A DNA stretch of 64,000 bases from Aquilaria yunnanensis. Taxonomy: Eukaryota > Streptophyta > Magnoliopsida > Malvales > Thymelaeaceae. Positions 37,715 to 48,340 of the stretch are shown piece by piece. A model generated the notes under the pieces. That model saw nothing but the letters and a program-made list of their open reading frames with translations, had not been told where the DNA came from and ran no database searches. The translations under genes and the position numbers were made by a program. The stretch covers positions 90,685,501 through 90,749,500 of the forward strand of contig CM077595.1 in assembly GCA_039654915.1 (NCBI GenBank), given 5' to 3'. The stretch's first letter is position 1, and each line of letters starts with the position of its first letter.

Positions 37715-40700
37715 TAATGGTGGCCGCTGGGCCTGGTCAACTCGGGCCCGCCCCGGACCCGGCTTGGGTCAAACTCAGCCCGGCTCAGTCAAACCCGGAC
37801 TCGGCCCAGCACGGAGTGGACTCGGATGAAGGTGGGGTGAATTTGGGCCTAGAAGATGAGAAAAGCCCAAAACTAACAGCCCGGCCCATTAGCACGCTCA
37901 AACCCGGACCGGCCCATGACCTGGCCAAGCTGGGTCAGCCGTTTCTGACCGTTGTTGTTGCGCTGAAAATTTTCAAAAAAAATTGGGAAAATTACACCCT
38001 GACCCCCCTAACTGCTGCAAATAATTTTTTTGACCCCCATACTTTTTTACCCTCAGTCAACATCCAATAATGGCTAGTTTTTTAGGGCTTTTTGGGGAAA
38101 ATGAATTTTTTCTTCTCCTATAAATAGGCAGCCTCCTTCCCACACTTCCTCACACCAATATTCTTTACTCCAATCTTCTCCTACAATATTCTGTCATTCT
38201 CTCTAATATCTTTTTCTAAGTTTATTAATCTTTCACTAATATTTTCTTAATTGTCTCTTAATCATCTTTCTATCTCTTCAATTTTTTTCTTTTACTAATG
38301 GCTTCACGAGGGAAGAAATTCAGCAAGGGTAAAGGTGTTGCCTCCTCTTCATTCGACATAGGGGTCAGTTCATTTTTCCGAGGACGTATGTTCCGGAAAA
38401 ATCAAGGCTCACATTCACAAGAAATTCCCGACAATGGTCCAAACATCGACATGGCGGTATACGATTTTGGCCTTGACGATCAACTCTCTGATGATGATGT
38501 TGAGGAAATTCCACCTACCTAAGTTGGTGCCGAGGGGTCCCAACCGACTCCACAAAGCAAGCTACCCGAGCAGAGTAAAGTAAAAAGCAGGAATTTAAAG
38601 GCTTCTGTTTGGGTGCATTTCGATCAAGTTTGGGAAGGCGAAACGAGGTATGCCAAGTGCAAACATTGCGACAACAATTTTGCACACAAATTGAACTCCG
38701 GGACGGGCATGCTCACAAGGCACTTAAGCAAAATCCATGGAGACATCGGCGGCATTTCCGGTGGACAAATACAACTAACGGGTGTTGGCAGCTCCGGCAG
38801 TCAAGGTATTTTTTTATTTAATCCAAAAACTGTTAGGCAAGGTTTAATTAATTGGATGATGATTACTGAAAAACCATTTAGACAAGCTGAGGATGAACAC
38901 TTAGAAAGATTCATCCAAGAAAATCTAAATCTTGCTTATAAAAAACGTCTAGGCAAACGGCTAGAAGAGAAAGCTTTAAACTGTATGAAGCTAGGAGATG
39001 TGATTTAGAAGCATATTTTTCTATTGTTGATCATTGTCTGTCATTTACGTCTGATATGTGGACATCTCTAATAGGAAAAAATTATTATTGTGTAACTGCT
39101 AATTGGATAGATGATGAATGGGTCATTCAAAAATGGATAATTGCATTCAAATGTATGGAATCTGATCATACGGGTTAGAATATTTTTAATTGCATTATTG
39201 AAAGTTTGCGTGAATTTTTTGTTACCGATAAAGTTTTGTCTATTTTTTTTACAATGCTTCAAACAATGATGCGGCGGTGAGAGAATTGATAAAAGAAATA
39301 AAACCACCGCTTGATAGAAAATTTTTTTATGTTCGTTGCTTGTGCCACATTTTGAATTTGTGTCCAAAATGGTTTACAACAATTGCAAAACCAAATTGAG
39401 CCAATTCGAAATGCTTTATTTTTTATTAAAATAAGGAACAAATTGGCTCGTGAATTTAAAATATTTTGTATTGAAAATGAGGTGAATTTTTCTTGGAAAA
39501 GGTTTAAAATTAATTGCCCCACTAGAAGGAACTCCACATTTGAAATGTTAAATGATACTCAACCATGGGTAAATCTTTTGACTCGCTTTGTTAACTCAAA
39601 CGTTCAAGGCGACTAGCTAACGGACGAGGTTTGGGAAAAATGTTTTAAGTTAGTTGAGTTATTTAGATATTTTTATGAGGCAACAAACTTTTTCTCTGAA
39701 GTTTATTACCCAACAGTGCACCAAGCAATGTTATATTTTGTAAACATCGTCTATATTTTCCACCAATACAAGGATGATGAGTTTTTGAAACAAACTGTTG
39801 AAGCAATGCAACAGAAATGACTTGATTATTTTCAACAAATCTCATAAATTTATCTTGTTGCATGTGCATTAGATCCAAATGTCAAAATCATGGGTTGTCT
39901 GCAATTGTTAAAAGCATACTATCACACATATTTAGGTTAACAACAAGTTTCTGCACTTGCTATTCTGCTGAAGCTAACCATAATTTGAGAGAGTTATATA
40001 AACTCTACTCTATTAAGCATTCTGATAAGGTTAGGTCATCCGAGCCAACACCCGCCCGACATTTCACTTCCTTATCATCATCATCAAGGTTCAACCCAGC
40101 GGCCGGTATCCTCAAACGATCGAGACTCACAAACCTGAGATTGGCGGAATGAGATGATTACCTCCGCACTTCATTTGAAAACAATGAGGAAGATATCCTC
40201 GAATGGTGGAAGAACAAAAAAGGAAGATTCCCGATTTTATCCATACTGGCGCAAGAGATTTTGGCAGTTCCGGTTTCAATCGTCACCTCCAAGGCTGCCT
40301 TTAGTGCAAGGAAACGAGTCATCTCGGAGAAACGAGCAAGGCTCACACCTGAAGCTGTTGAGGTTTGTGTCTGTAACCGGGATTGGACGCGTGCTGCTCT
40401 AAGGAAACAAGATATTAAAAGCTCCGATGATGAGGTCCCTTCTGATGATAACCAACAAGAGTAGATTTTAGGTTTTCATTAGAATTTAAAGAATATAATT
40501 GATCTGATTATGCTGTTAAGCATAGATCTTAAGTTTTACCTTTATATTTTTTTCCATGGAACGTTTTTCCATTTTCAAGTGTAAGGCACGTTTCAAATTA
40601 TATAAATGCCGTTTGGCTTTTTTGGTAATAAAATTTACACCGGCGACGGTGTTTCTTTTAAAAAAATATATGTTTCATAAAATTACTATCAAACAACAAT

Positions 40701-40813
40701 TGAAAACATATTAAAATGGTGTTTTTTAAAATTGGATAAACCTGGCCCAGGCCCAAACCACTTAGATACGGGCTGTTCCCAGGTTCGGGAAAACCGACCT
40801 AGGGCCACCATTA
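37715..40813 (+). mobile_element. hAT transposon 1 (Ac-like), decayed
   Basis: 3.1 kb. The left end TAATGGTGGCC matches the right end reverse-complemented (TAATGGTGGCC). Flanks atggctag (37707-37714) and gtggctgg (40814-40821) agree at 6 of 8 positions, the length of a hAT target duplication. Subterminal regions are rich in ggcccg-type motifs on both sides. It lies in reversed LTR copy D; the matching uninterrupted site is visible in LTR copy B near 30567. Confidence 0.8.
38298..40464 (+). pseudogene. Ac-like hAT transposase, broken
   Basis: Starts ATG at 38298 with a Ser/Arg-rich N terminus; an early in-frame stop follows at about 38520. A BED-type zinc finger is clear at 38600-38745 (W-x-x-F, C-x-x-C, then L-x-x-H-L-x-x-x-H). 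Conserved hAT blocks follow in shifted frames: F-T-S-D-M-W-T-S near 39045, R-C-L-C-H-I-L-N-L near 39335, and the C-terminal dimerisation block (W-W, then F-S-A-x-K-R-V-I-S, then E-x-C-V-C) at about 40200-40390. Several stops and frameshifts separate them, so no active transposase is possible. The family cuts and pastes hAT elements in the nucleus. Confidence 0.85.
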
Positions 40814-41844
40814 GTGGCTGGTCGTAATCGTGAATGGGAGAAGAGCCGAAATGCTGAAAAGGTTTATGAGGCAAATTAAGCTCCACACCAAATAAAAGCG
40901 TAGGGAAAAATAAATAATAATATAATAATATGGTAATTATGGTCGGGTAATTAATTAGGAGAAACTAGATTGGCAAGTTTTTTTTTTTAATCTAAAGTTT
41001 CAAAAAATTCTAGTAGGTGCTTTGCGGCTGGAACGTTTTAGAAGAAAGAAATTAGGGTTAGGGGAAAAAATTAATAATAATAATCCTAAAATTAATAATA
41101 ATAATCCTATGTAGGGGTAGCACAAATCCGGTTTAAATTGTATACGTGTGTTGGCTAAATTTTGGGAAACCTAAGCAAACGAATTCAGAATTGAGTGAGG
41201 TAAATTTTATTGACTCATTTTTGCGAGAAGAATCCAATGGTACTCCCAGATTTTCCATTTGATGCTTGGTTAGAAATGAAAAAAATGCCCATAATCTAAA
41301 GAATATGACTTTGAGCTTTCCAGTTTGAAATTTGACTTAACGACCACTAAAGGAATTATCTAAAGATTAAAATTTTTAGTTTCACACCAATTTTCTAAAT
41401 TAATAGGTAAAATTACTAAAACACCCTTAAGGGTAAAATGGTAATTTTTGCATTTAGGGGTAATTTGGTAATATAATTAGTAAACCATAGAAAATTAGAA
41501 TCCTTAAAATAGAAAAAAATCCTAGTACATAAAAGGAAAACTAATAAATTATAATTTAAGGTTTAGTCACTTTATATCTTTGCACTTTTTATTATATATA
41601 GATATAAATATAGATATATATAGATATGTAGTTGTGCTTTTAATTTCTAGTCAAAATATTTAAAGTTCAAAAAGTAAATAAATTGATAACCATATTTTTA
41701 GGCATGTTTAATAGTCATATAAATGAGTATATTTTTTATTAAAAGTAAAGAGTGGAGTTAAACTTTTAGCAATGTGCAGTTAGTCAGTTAGTTATAGTTA
41801 TATGTCTTTAGGAAAACTCAATGCCTACTCTTTGACATCACGAC

Positions 41845-44637
41845 CAGGGACGTTGGTGTGAGAAAATATGTATATGATATATAATTTTTAAAAGAATATT
41901 TATTCTGCCCCCATAGAATTTTTAGTGACGCCTCCACTAAAATATGAGTGCATTAATTTAGTTGTGATAAGTGATTAAAATGAAAATATGAAAAAGTTAG
42001 TGGAAAAACTAAAAAATGTAAAAAATATTAGTACTACTATAAAATTTGACCCATAAATCTATTTTATTTCTTCTCTTACACTAGAAATACACACGCTTTT
42101 AAAAATAGTAAAAAACCTAGCCTAAGACTTTTCTACTCAACTTAAAAGTCTAAAATTGTGGTCGGCAGTGCCAAAATTTCGCTCCCTCTCCCAGGTAAAG
42201 GCAAATTGTTCATTGCGGTGAGTATTAACTGTGCAAGCCTTCTCCAATTCTCTACTCTGCCATTCTTTGTCGTTGCTTGTACTTATAGAATTGTTACCCC
42301 TACCTGACGAACAGAGCTGCAAATAGCAAACCTTTCTCAAATTTCATCTCGATTGTATTTGTCTATACTAATTTTTCAGGTAATTCTAAAATTTTAGAAC
42401 CCTAATACATCAATTTGTAGAATATAAAGTAGTACATATTATTATTATTATTTGAATTTTTAATTTTATTATTTTTATGCAGTTTATGTTATGGAGAGAT
42501 ACTTGAAAAAAATACCAAACGAAGCTTGATTCTCTCATGAAACAAATGTTGATATTGAAAACAATTGGTCGAAGCAAGCACGTGTTGAGATTAATTTAGA
42601 AGATCTTCCTAATGATCCGGGACTAAGAAAAAAATTCTGATTATCATCCTGACCAGCGTGACAGAATTCAGAGATATTATTTACAAAAAGACCCATGTCA
42701 ACCTCACAATCATAATTTTACTCAGAGAACAATTGGAAAGGCTTCACAAAGGTTTAACCGCCATTAGTTTGAGAATCATAAGAATTGGTTGGAGTATAGT
42801 GAATCAAAAGATGCTGCTTATTGTTTATGTTGTTATTTATTTAAGCCTGATTATGGGAAGCAATATGGTGGTGATGCATTTGTAATTGAAGGATTTACAA
42901 GTTGGAATAAGCCAGAAAGATTAAGAGAACATGTAGGGCGCCATGATAGCACTCACAATAGGGCTCGGAAAAAATGTGAAGATTTAATGAATCAGTAGCA
43001 ATCCATTCAAAGTGCTTTGCAGAAACAATCAGATCAAGCCCGAAGTGATTATCGAATTCATTTGAATGCCTCTATTGATTGCATTCAGTTCCTTTTAAGA
43101 CAAGGACTAACTTTTTGAGGCCATGATGAAGCAGAAACTTCAAAAAATCAAGGTAATTTTCTTGAGCTTCTACATTTTCTGGCAGATCATAATGAATCTA
43201 TCAATCGAGTTGCTTTGAAAAATGCTCCAAATAACGAGAGATTAATAGCACATGAAATTCAATCTAATATCATCAATTCTGTTGCAACTAAAACAACCAA
43301 TGCCATTGCTAGTGATTTAGGGCACGAATTATTTTCTTTTTTAATAGATGAATCTTGTGATATCTCTTTTAAAGAACAAATGGCGATTGTTTTACATTAT
43401 GTGAATAAAGAAGGAATGGTGATTGAACGGTTTTTTGGTATCACATATGTTTTTGATACTAGTGCTTTTTCATTGAAAAAAGCACTTGAGGAATTACTTT
43501 CTAGACACAACTTGAGCTTGTTAAGATTGCGTGGCCAAGGATATGATGGGGCTAGCAACATGAGTGGGCAGTTTAATGGATTAAAAAGCTTGATACTGAG
43601 TGAAAACAGTTCAGCATATTATGTACATTGTTTTGCACATCAACTTCAACTGACGCTTGTGGCAGTAGCAAAAACTAAAAAGTAAAAAGCTAAAGCTAAT
43701 GTTCTGTTAGGGTTGATACAATCTTTTGACTTCATATTTAATTTGTACATGATGAAAGATATTTTGGGGATTACTGATGAATTGTCAAAAGCATTGCAGA
43801 GAAAAGATCAAGACATTGTGAATGCAACAAAACTAGTAGAAAGTGCAAAAGAAAGATTGTTCAAAATGAGAAATGATAGATGGGATGATCTAATGACAAA
43901 GGTTTGTTTATTTTGTGACCAACATAATATTCACACTTTGAAGATGGATGACATGTTTGTGTTTCCAGGAAGATCTGCTCGTAAAATTAACAAGGTAACA
44001 AACTTACAATATTATCGAGTAGATTTATTTATTGAAATCTTGGATAGGCAATTGAAGGAGCTCGATAATCGATTCACAGAAACAAGTACAGAATTACTCC
44101 TTTGGGTAGTATGCTTGAATCCTGATGACTCATTTTCAACATTTAATAAACAGAGATTGATTCGTCTTGGTCAGTTCTACCCATCAGATTTTTCTGCAAT
44201 TGAGTTTATGGCACTTGATAGTCAATTAAACACTTATATTCTTGATATGCGTTTTAATAGCAATTTTCAAAATGTTAAAGGAATAAGTGCTCTTGCTCAA
44301 AAGTTGGTTTACATGAGAAAACATATTGTGTATCCACTTGTTTATCAGCTTGTGAAGTTGGCGTTGATTTTGCTGGTTGCTACTGCAAGTGTTGAGAGGG
44401 CTTTTTCTACAATGAATATTGTGAAAAATCAATTGCGGAATCAAATGGGAGATCAATTGATGATGACTGTCTAGTTGCTTACATTGAAAAAGATGTATTT
44501 GATGGTATAAGTAATGAGATGATCATGCAGCGTTTTCAGGCTATGAAACCTCATCGTAGACAGTTGTAAATATGAAAATATTTTATTAATAATATTTTTG
44601 TTGCCCCCACTGGCATAATTTTCTGGCTCCGCCCCTG
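41845..44637 (+). mobile_element. hAT transposon 2 with exact 8-base target duplication
   Basis: 2.79 kb. The left end is CAGGGACGTTGG; the right end reverse-complemented is CAGGGGCGGAGCCAGAAAA, so inverted repeats are short and imperfect. The flank atcacgac is identical on both sides (41837-41844 and 44638-44645). A related sequence without the element is present at about 45695-45712, where flanking sequences join directly at gtcatgcc. Confidence 0.92.
42491..44569 (+). pseudogene. TTF-type zinc finger / DUF4371 hAT transposase, broken
   Basis: The frame can be followed from ATG 42491 to a stop at 44569, but with lesions: a stop near 42527, a frameshift near 42635, stops near 42996, 43118 and 43683, and a frameshift near 44450. 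N-terminal part: Cys/His zinc-finger region at about 42790-42990 (Y-C-L-C-C, then H-V-G-R-H). Centre: DUF4371 and the D-E-S-D/C-D-I-S and R-G-Q-G-Y-D-G-A-S-N-M-S-G blocks (43340-43570), followed by H-C-F-A-H-Q-L-Q-L. C-terminal dimerisation block: L-x-A-T-A-S-V-E-R-A-F-S-x-M (44370-44415). By comparison with typical members, about 100 residues seem missing after 43680. Few lesions suggest fairly recent decay. Confidence 0.88.
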
Positions 44638-44707
44638 ATCACGACCCATATTTGTGTCATACTTATTATAAAAAGTTTATTTTTTCTTGAGTTTCATAAT
44701 GAATGTC

Positions 44708-45232
44708 TATGATGACCCAAGTCCAGAATCAGTCAATGAAACACCTGCCTATACTACATGGGTTATCCTTTAGAAAAGGATAAGCGCTATGTGTTTATGT
44801 TCTGAAATTGGAGCCTATATATGCACATAAGACTTCCCACAACCCATGTAGGATATGGAGGCATTACAAACTCCCCTATTATGTAGCCAATGTCCTCTTT
44901 AGGGTCAGTTGGATTACTTGGTTCTCCCGACCAAGTAACCTATCTAATCGAACTACTTAGTCCTTAACTAAGTAGCCTCCCAAATCCAGGATTAGTCCTA
45001 GTAGACGATGCATGTACACACTCACTATACAACACCATCGTGGTCCTAGGTCGGCTCAAATGCCATTTGTGACAACCTAAGTCTAAAACTGGTCAGCGAA
45101 ACACCTGCCCACACTACATGGGCTATCCTTTAGAAAAGGATAAGTGCTAAGTGTTTATGTTCTGAAATTAAAGCCTATATATCCATATAAGAGTTCCTAC
45201 AATTCACCCATGTAGGATATGGAGGCGTTACA
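44708..45232 (-). mobile_element. TRIM element 2, complete
   Basis: 525 bases: LTRs 44708-44868 and 45068-45232 with a 199-base internal region, flanked by atgtc (44703-44707 and 45233-45237). The internal region aligns with that of TRIM 1 (ccaagtaacc, gtagacgatgcatgt). The primer site on the minus strand is decayed to TGGCATTTGAGCC. The two LTRs differ at many positions, so it is older than a fresh insertion. It sits 62 bases beyond hAT 2 in the same host sequence; the uninterrupted host is seen near 45778 (aaatgtctcacctatgg). Confidence 0.88.
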
Positions 45233-45307
45233 ATGTCTCACCTATGGACTTAGCTTATATTTTTGTTTTCTATTTTGAACAAAACCTCACATCACTCAGG
45301 TTTGAAA

Positions 45308-45835
45308 ACCTAATCTTATCCATTGTTCTTATAATATAATTAGTCAACTATAGAAAAATAGAATTCTTAAAATAGAAAAAAATTCCTACTACCTAAAAGG
45401 AAAACTAATAAATTATAATTTAAGGTATAGTCACTTTATATCTTTGCCTTTTTTGTTATATATAGATATAATTATAGATATACATAGATATGAAGTTGTG
45501 CTTTTAAAATCTAATCAAAATATTTAAAGTTCAAAAATTAAATAAATTGATAACCATATTTTTAGGCATGTTCAACCGTCATATAAATTAGTGTATTTTT
45601 ATTATAAGTTAAGAGTAGGGTTAAACTTTTTAGTAATGTACAGTTAGTTATAGTTACTTATGTTTGGAAAACTCAATGTTTACTTACCAAGACTACATTT
45701 TGACGTCATGCCCCATATTTGTATCATACTTATATTATAAGAAATTTATTTCTGATTGAGTTTCATATTAAATGTCTCACCTATGGACTTAGCTTATGTC
45801 TCTTTTTTTTTTTCCTAGTTTGAACAGAACTTTAA
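45308..45835. repeat. Second copy of a Helitron-like segment, carrying the empty sites of hAT 2 and TRIM 2
   Basis: Matches 41475-41844, 44646-44702 and 45238-45300 in order, with both insertions absent. It is a direct duplication within Helitron-like copy d. It shows gtcatgcc where hAT 2 has its duplicated atcacgac, and an unbroken aaatgtctcacc where TRIM 2 is inserted. Confidence 0.85.
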
Positions 45836-46905
45836 AACATTTATTAAAAGCTTAGGCCCAATTCATTTTAACTTAAATCAACTTAATCTAAAATAACATA
45901 TTTTTATTTTTCCATTCTTTAGATCGGAACCAATTTTATTTGAAATTCATATTATTTAAGTGTAATAATCCACTGACTGTAAAAACTTTATTATTTAGTA
46001 TAGAAAAAGATTTAGTTGCTTAGAATAAAAATTTGCATTACAATATTAAAAGGATGGCCATGTGGAAAAAATAATTCTTCTAATTTTTTAATATTTTAAA
46101 ACATTGAAAAATTTAAAAAGAAATTGTAGTGTTATTTATGTTTCCATCTTAATATTTTTACTATTAAATTAACTCAATACTTAATACTTAAGTTTTAAGA
46201 GTAAAACAGTCAAGTCAATTTATGTATCTTTACCTTTCTTATTTGTGGTCTTAAGCTACACTTTTAAGTTCTAATAAAAACATTTGTTTTAATAAGCTAG
46301 AAAATAAATAATTGACAAAATCTTATGTTTGATGACATTTTTTACATTACTGTAAACATAGAGGCTTGTTTGTTGCAAAATTTTAACTCTAGTGACAACT
46401 CATAAATTTTGTCCATAACAGATAAAAAAATTTATGGGTTTTTTTCTTTATTTTTTTTCCATTTAGAGTGCAAATCATATTGTTCCAAAATTAAGCTGAT
46501 ATGTTGCTATGTGAGGATTTTCTAATGGGGAATGTGCTGGCTTGTTGGTTAGTGGGCAACTTTACAATGTTCTCACATTAGGAAGTGCACAAGATTAAAA
46601 TAAAAGGCTTTACAAGATTAAAATAAGAGGCTTCAAATGATAAGGGGTTAAAAAGTTGAGATGTTTTGAATACTTTAGCCATTAGTGGCTAAATTAAAAC
46701 CAATTGGGCGAGCAAAATCAGGAGAGGTGAGGGAGCAAAAGAGATGTCATTGGGCCATGCGATTTTTTTCTGTACGATGTTATAATGGTATTAAAATTCT
46801 AATTAAATATACAATGATATATTTAGGTCTCATTAAAAAAGTAAAGTATCTTGTAACTGAAGGGTAAAAAAATCGTTCAACATTTGTGTACTTTCATACT
46901 TTTTA

Positions 46906-47220
46906 TAATATAAGATAAGATAAGATAAGATATATATATGTATGTATATACAAAACTCAATAATCACCTCTTCTCTTTTTTTATATATCCCTCCAAGGAA
47001 CATTTCATTTTTTCGAATTATCTTGTATCTTTTGTCACATGACACACATCCATTAGTTAATAGCACAAATTAATTGTAGTAATATATATCTAGGTGCTTT
47101 TTAAAGAATGCATTTAGTCACTCAAGCAAAATAATTCTAACATTTCATCGGAATGTTCTTTTCTTAATCGGTAGCAATGGGGCAAGAAATTTTTGAGGTA
47201 CAGATATTGCACCTATTTAA
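46906..47220. other. AT-rich junction
   Basis: A short run of gataa units lies at 46911-46932, beside the Helitron-like 5' edge, then AT-rich DNA. No gene seen. Confidence 0.4.
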
Positions 47221-48340
47221 ACTCTGGTCTGTTTGCCTGAAGCAGTAAGAAGTTGGTTGATGACCATTGAGGAATCTAGGCAAGAAGTTGGAGTAGTTGA
47301 CTTAATTAGAAGCTTATATGAGTTGTTGTTGTGTGAAAGAAAGGTGTTGGATGATGGAGATTTTGTTGGCCTTTTATTTATGGTAATGGTTCTCCTTATT
47401 TCTTCGCAGGAGAAAGGACGGGCAGCTGTCAGGAGTCCAAGCCAATCTGCTCGGACTTTCTATTTAACATCTTCTTGCCGATGACTGTTAGATATTTTTT
47501 AGGGCCAATAACGTGGAAGTGGTTGTCCTCTCTAATATCTTGCGGCAAATACAAGAAAGCATCGGGACTGATACGCGATGTATCTTGGAGATGTCCGTGA
47601 ATGGCGGGTGCACCAGAATTATCAGCCGGCTGCAATCACCGGCGTACAACGACAAAGAATAAGGTCAGGAAGGCAGACCCCAGGAGGCTCTCTAGCACCC
47701 AAGTTAGTAGGATTGTTGGATATAGTTTAGGGAGAAGTGAGAGAGGTACTCCCTGTGACGGCCTTGACACTTTGGGCTAATTGCAATGGGGTGGTGCATG
47801 CATGGGAAACCAGGGCTCTCATACCCGACTTTGGTGTGGAAAGTGCAAGAGGAGGTAAATGATGTAGAACTTCAAGCTGCTACTTTTCCACCGGGTAAGA
47901 TCAGTTCCTTCTGGTGCAAACCGCAAAGGAGCTTTATCAAGCTTAATACTGACATTGCGACAAACTCGAATGGAAGACTGGGCTTCGCAGCAGGTCTTTG
48001 AGATCACAAAATGGCAAGGTATTGGCAGCATTAGGAGGCAGTCAGGCGTGGCTAGTGAAGTCCATCGGCAGCCCCTGAAGGTTTCAAACTTGCAAAGGAT
48101 CTTTGGGTCGTGCGGACCGCTGAAGGTTTTTCTGAAGCATTTTCTTATCTGGAAAGTGTAAGGGGCGTCTCTATTGAAGGTTATCAGTTATGCGTTGATT
48201 AGCTTTTGAGGATCATTTCTGATCTTGTTGAAGCTGATTGTAAGCTTTGCCCTTAGTGGCTGTTTAATGAATTACATCTTATTAAAGAAAATCTTACGAC
48301 TGGTGCCCGCGCCTTGTAACTAAAATTAGGTTTGATGGTT
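47221..48340 (+). pseudogene. Second LINE-type RNase H-like remnant
   Basis: Plus-strand frame pieces give, in order, a region of W-x-x-x-x-E and L-L-x-E-R-K type (47240-47350), then F-W-C-K-P-x-x-x-x-I-K-L-N-T-D (47910-47955), G-x-L-G-F-A-A-x-L (47973-48000), and after shifts a run with A-E-G-F-S-E-A and L-x-x-I-S-D-L-V-E-A-D (48115-48245). This is the plant RNase H-like domain that closes LINE polyproteins. Stops and frameshifts interrupt it, and no reverse transcriptase is adjacent. It differs from the remnant at 8541-9000 and is on the opposite strand. Confidence 0.6.

Larger units (their letters stand above)
27757..41474 (-). mobile_element. Large solo LTR, reversed copy D, split by three insertions
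   Basis: Reverse complement of copy A. It starts at 27757 with the complement of the GGGGGCGTTA end (first bases decayed) and runs to 41474, stopping about 37 bases short of the other terminus. Interruptions are a TRIM solo LTR (28436-28591), a TRIM LTR carrying two further LTRs (29792-36890) and hAT 1 (37715-40813). Removing them and their target duplications leaves about 3.35 kb, close to the 3.4 kb of copy A. No outer target duplication is visible, as the right end is lost. Plus-frame fragments at 37070-37306 and 37393-37590 are LTR noise. Confidence 0.8.
26795..46905 (-). mobile_element. Helitron-like element, copy d, host of the large nested block
   Basis: Left part 26795-27756 matches the 3' region of copies a and b, including caatgg/agcaataatgatttt near 26880 and (AAT)n at 27013-27039. 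The right part resumes at 41475 with ataattagt-aaccatag, and the 5' edge lies near 46905 (TCTTATATTATAAAAAG on minus). Between them sit the reversed 3.4-kb LTR with everything inside it, then hAT 2 and TRIM 2. A segment of about 530 bases of this element is present twice, the second copy being 45308-45835. Confidence 0.45.

Noticed and set aside
37717..38070. 117-codon frame rich in Pro, Gly and Ala
   Set aside because: It is the GC-rich subterminal region of hAT 1 with repeated ggcccg-type motifs, not a protein.
47786..48001. A complete gene for an RNase H-like protein
   Set aside because: The conserved motifs are spread over several frames with stops between them, so it is listed as a pseudogene.
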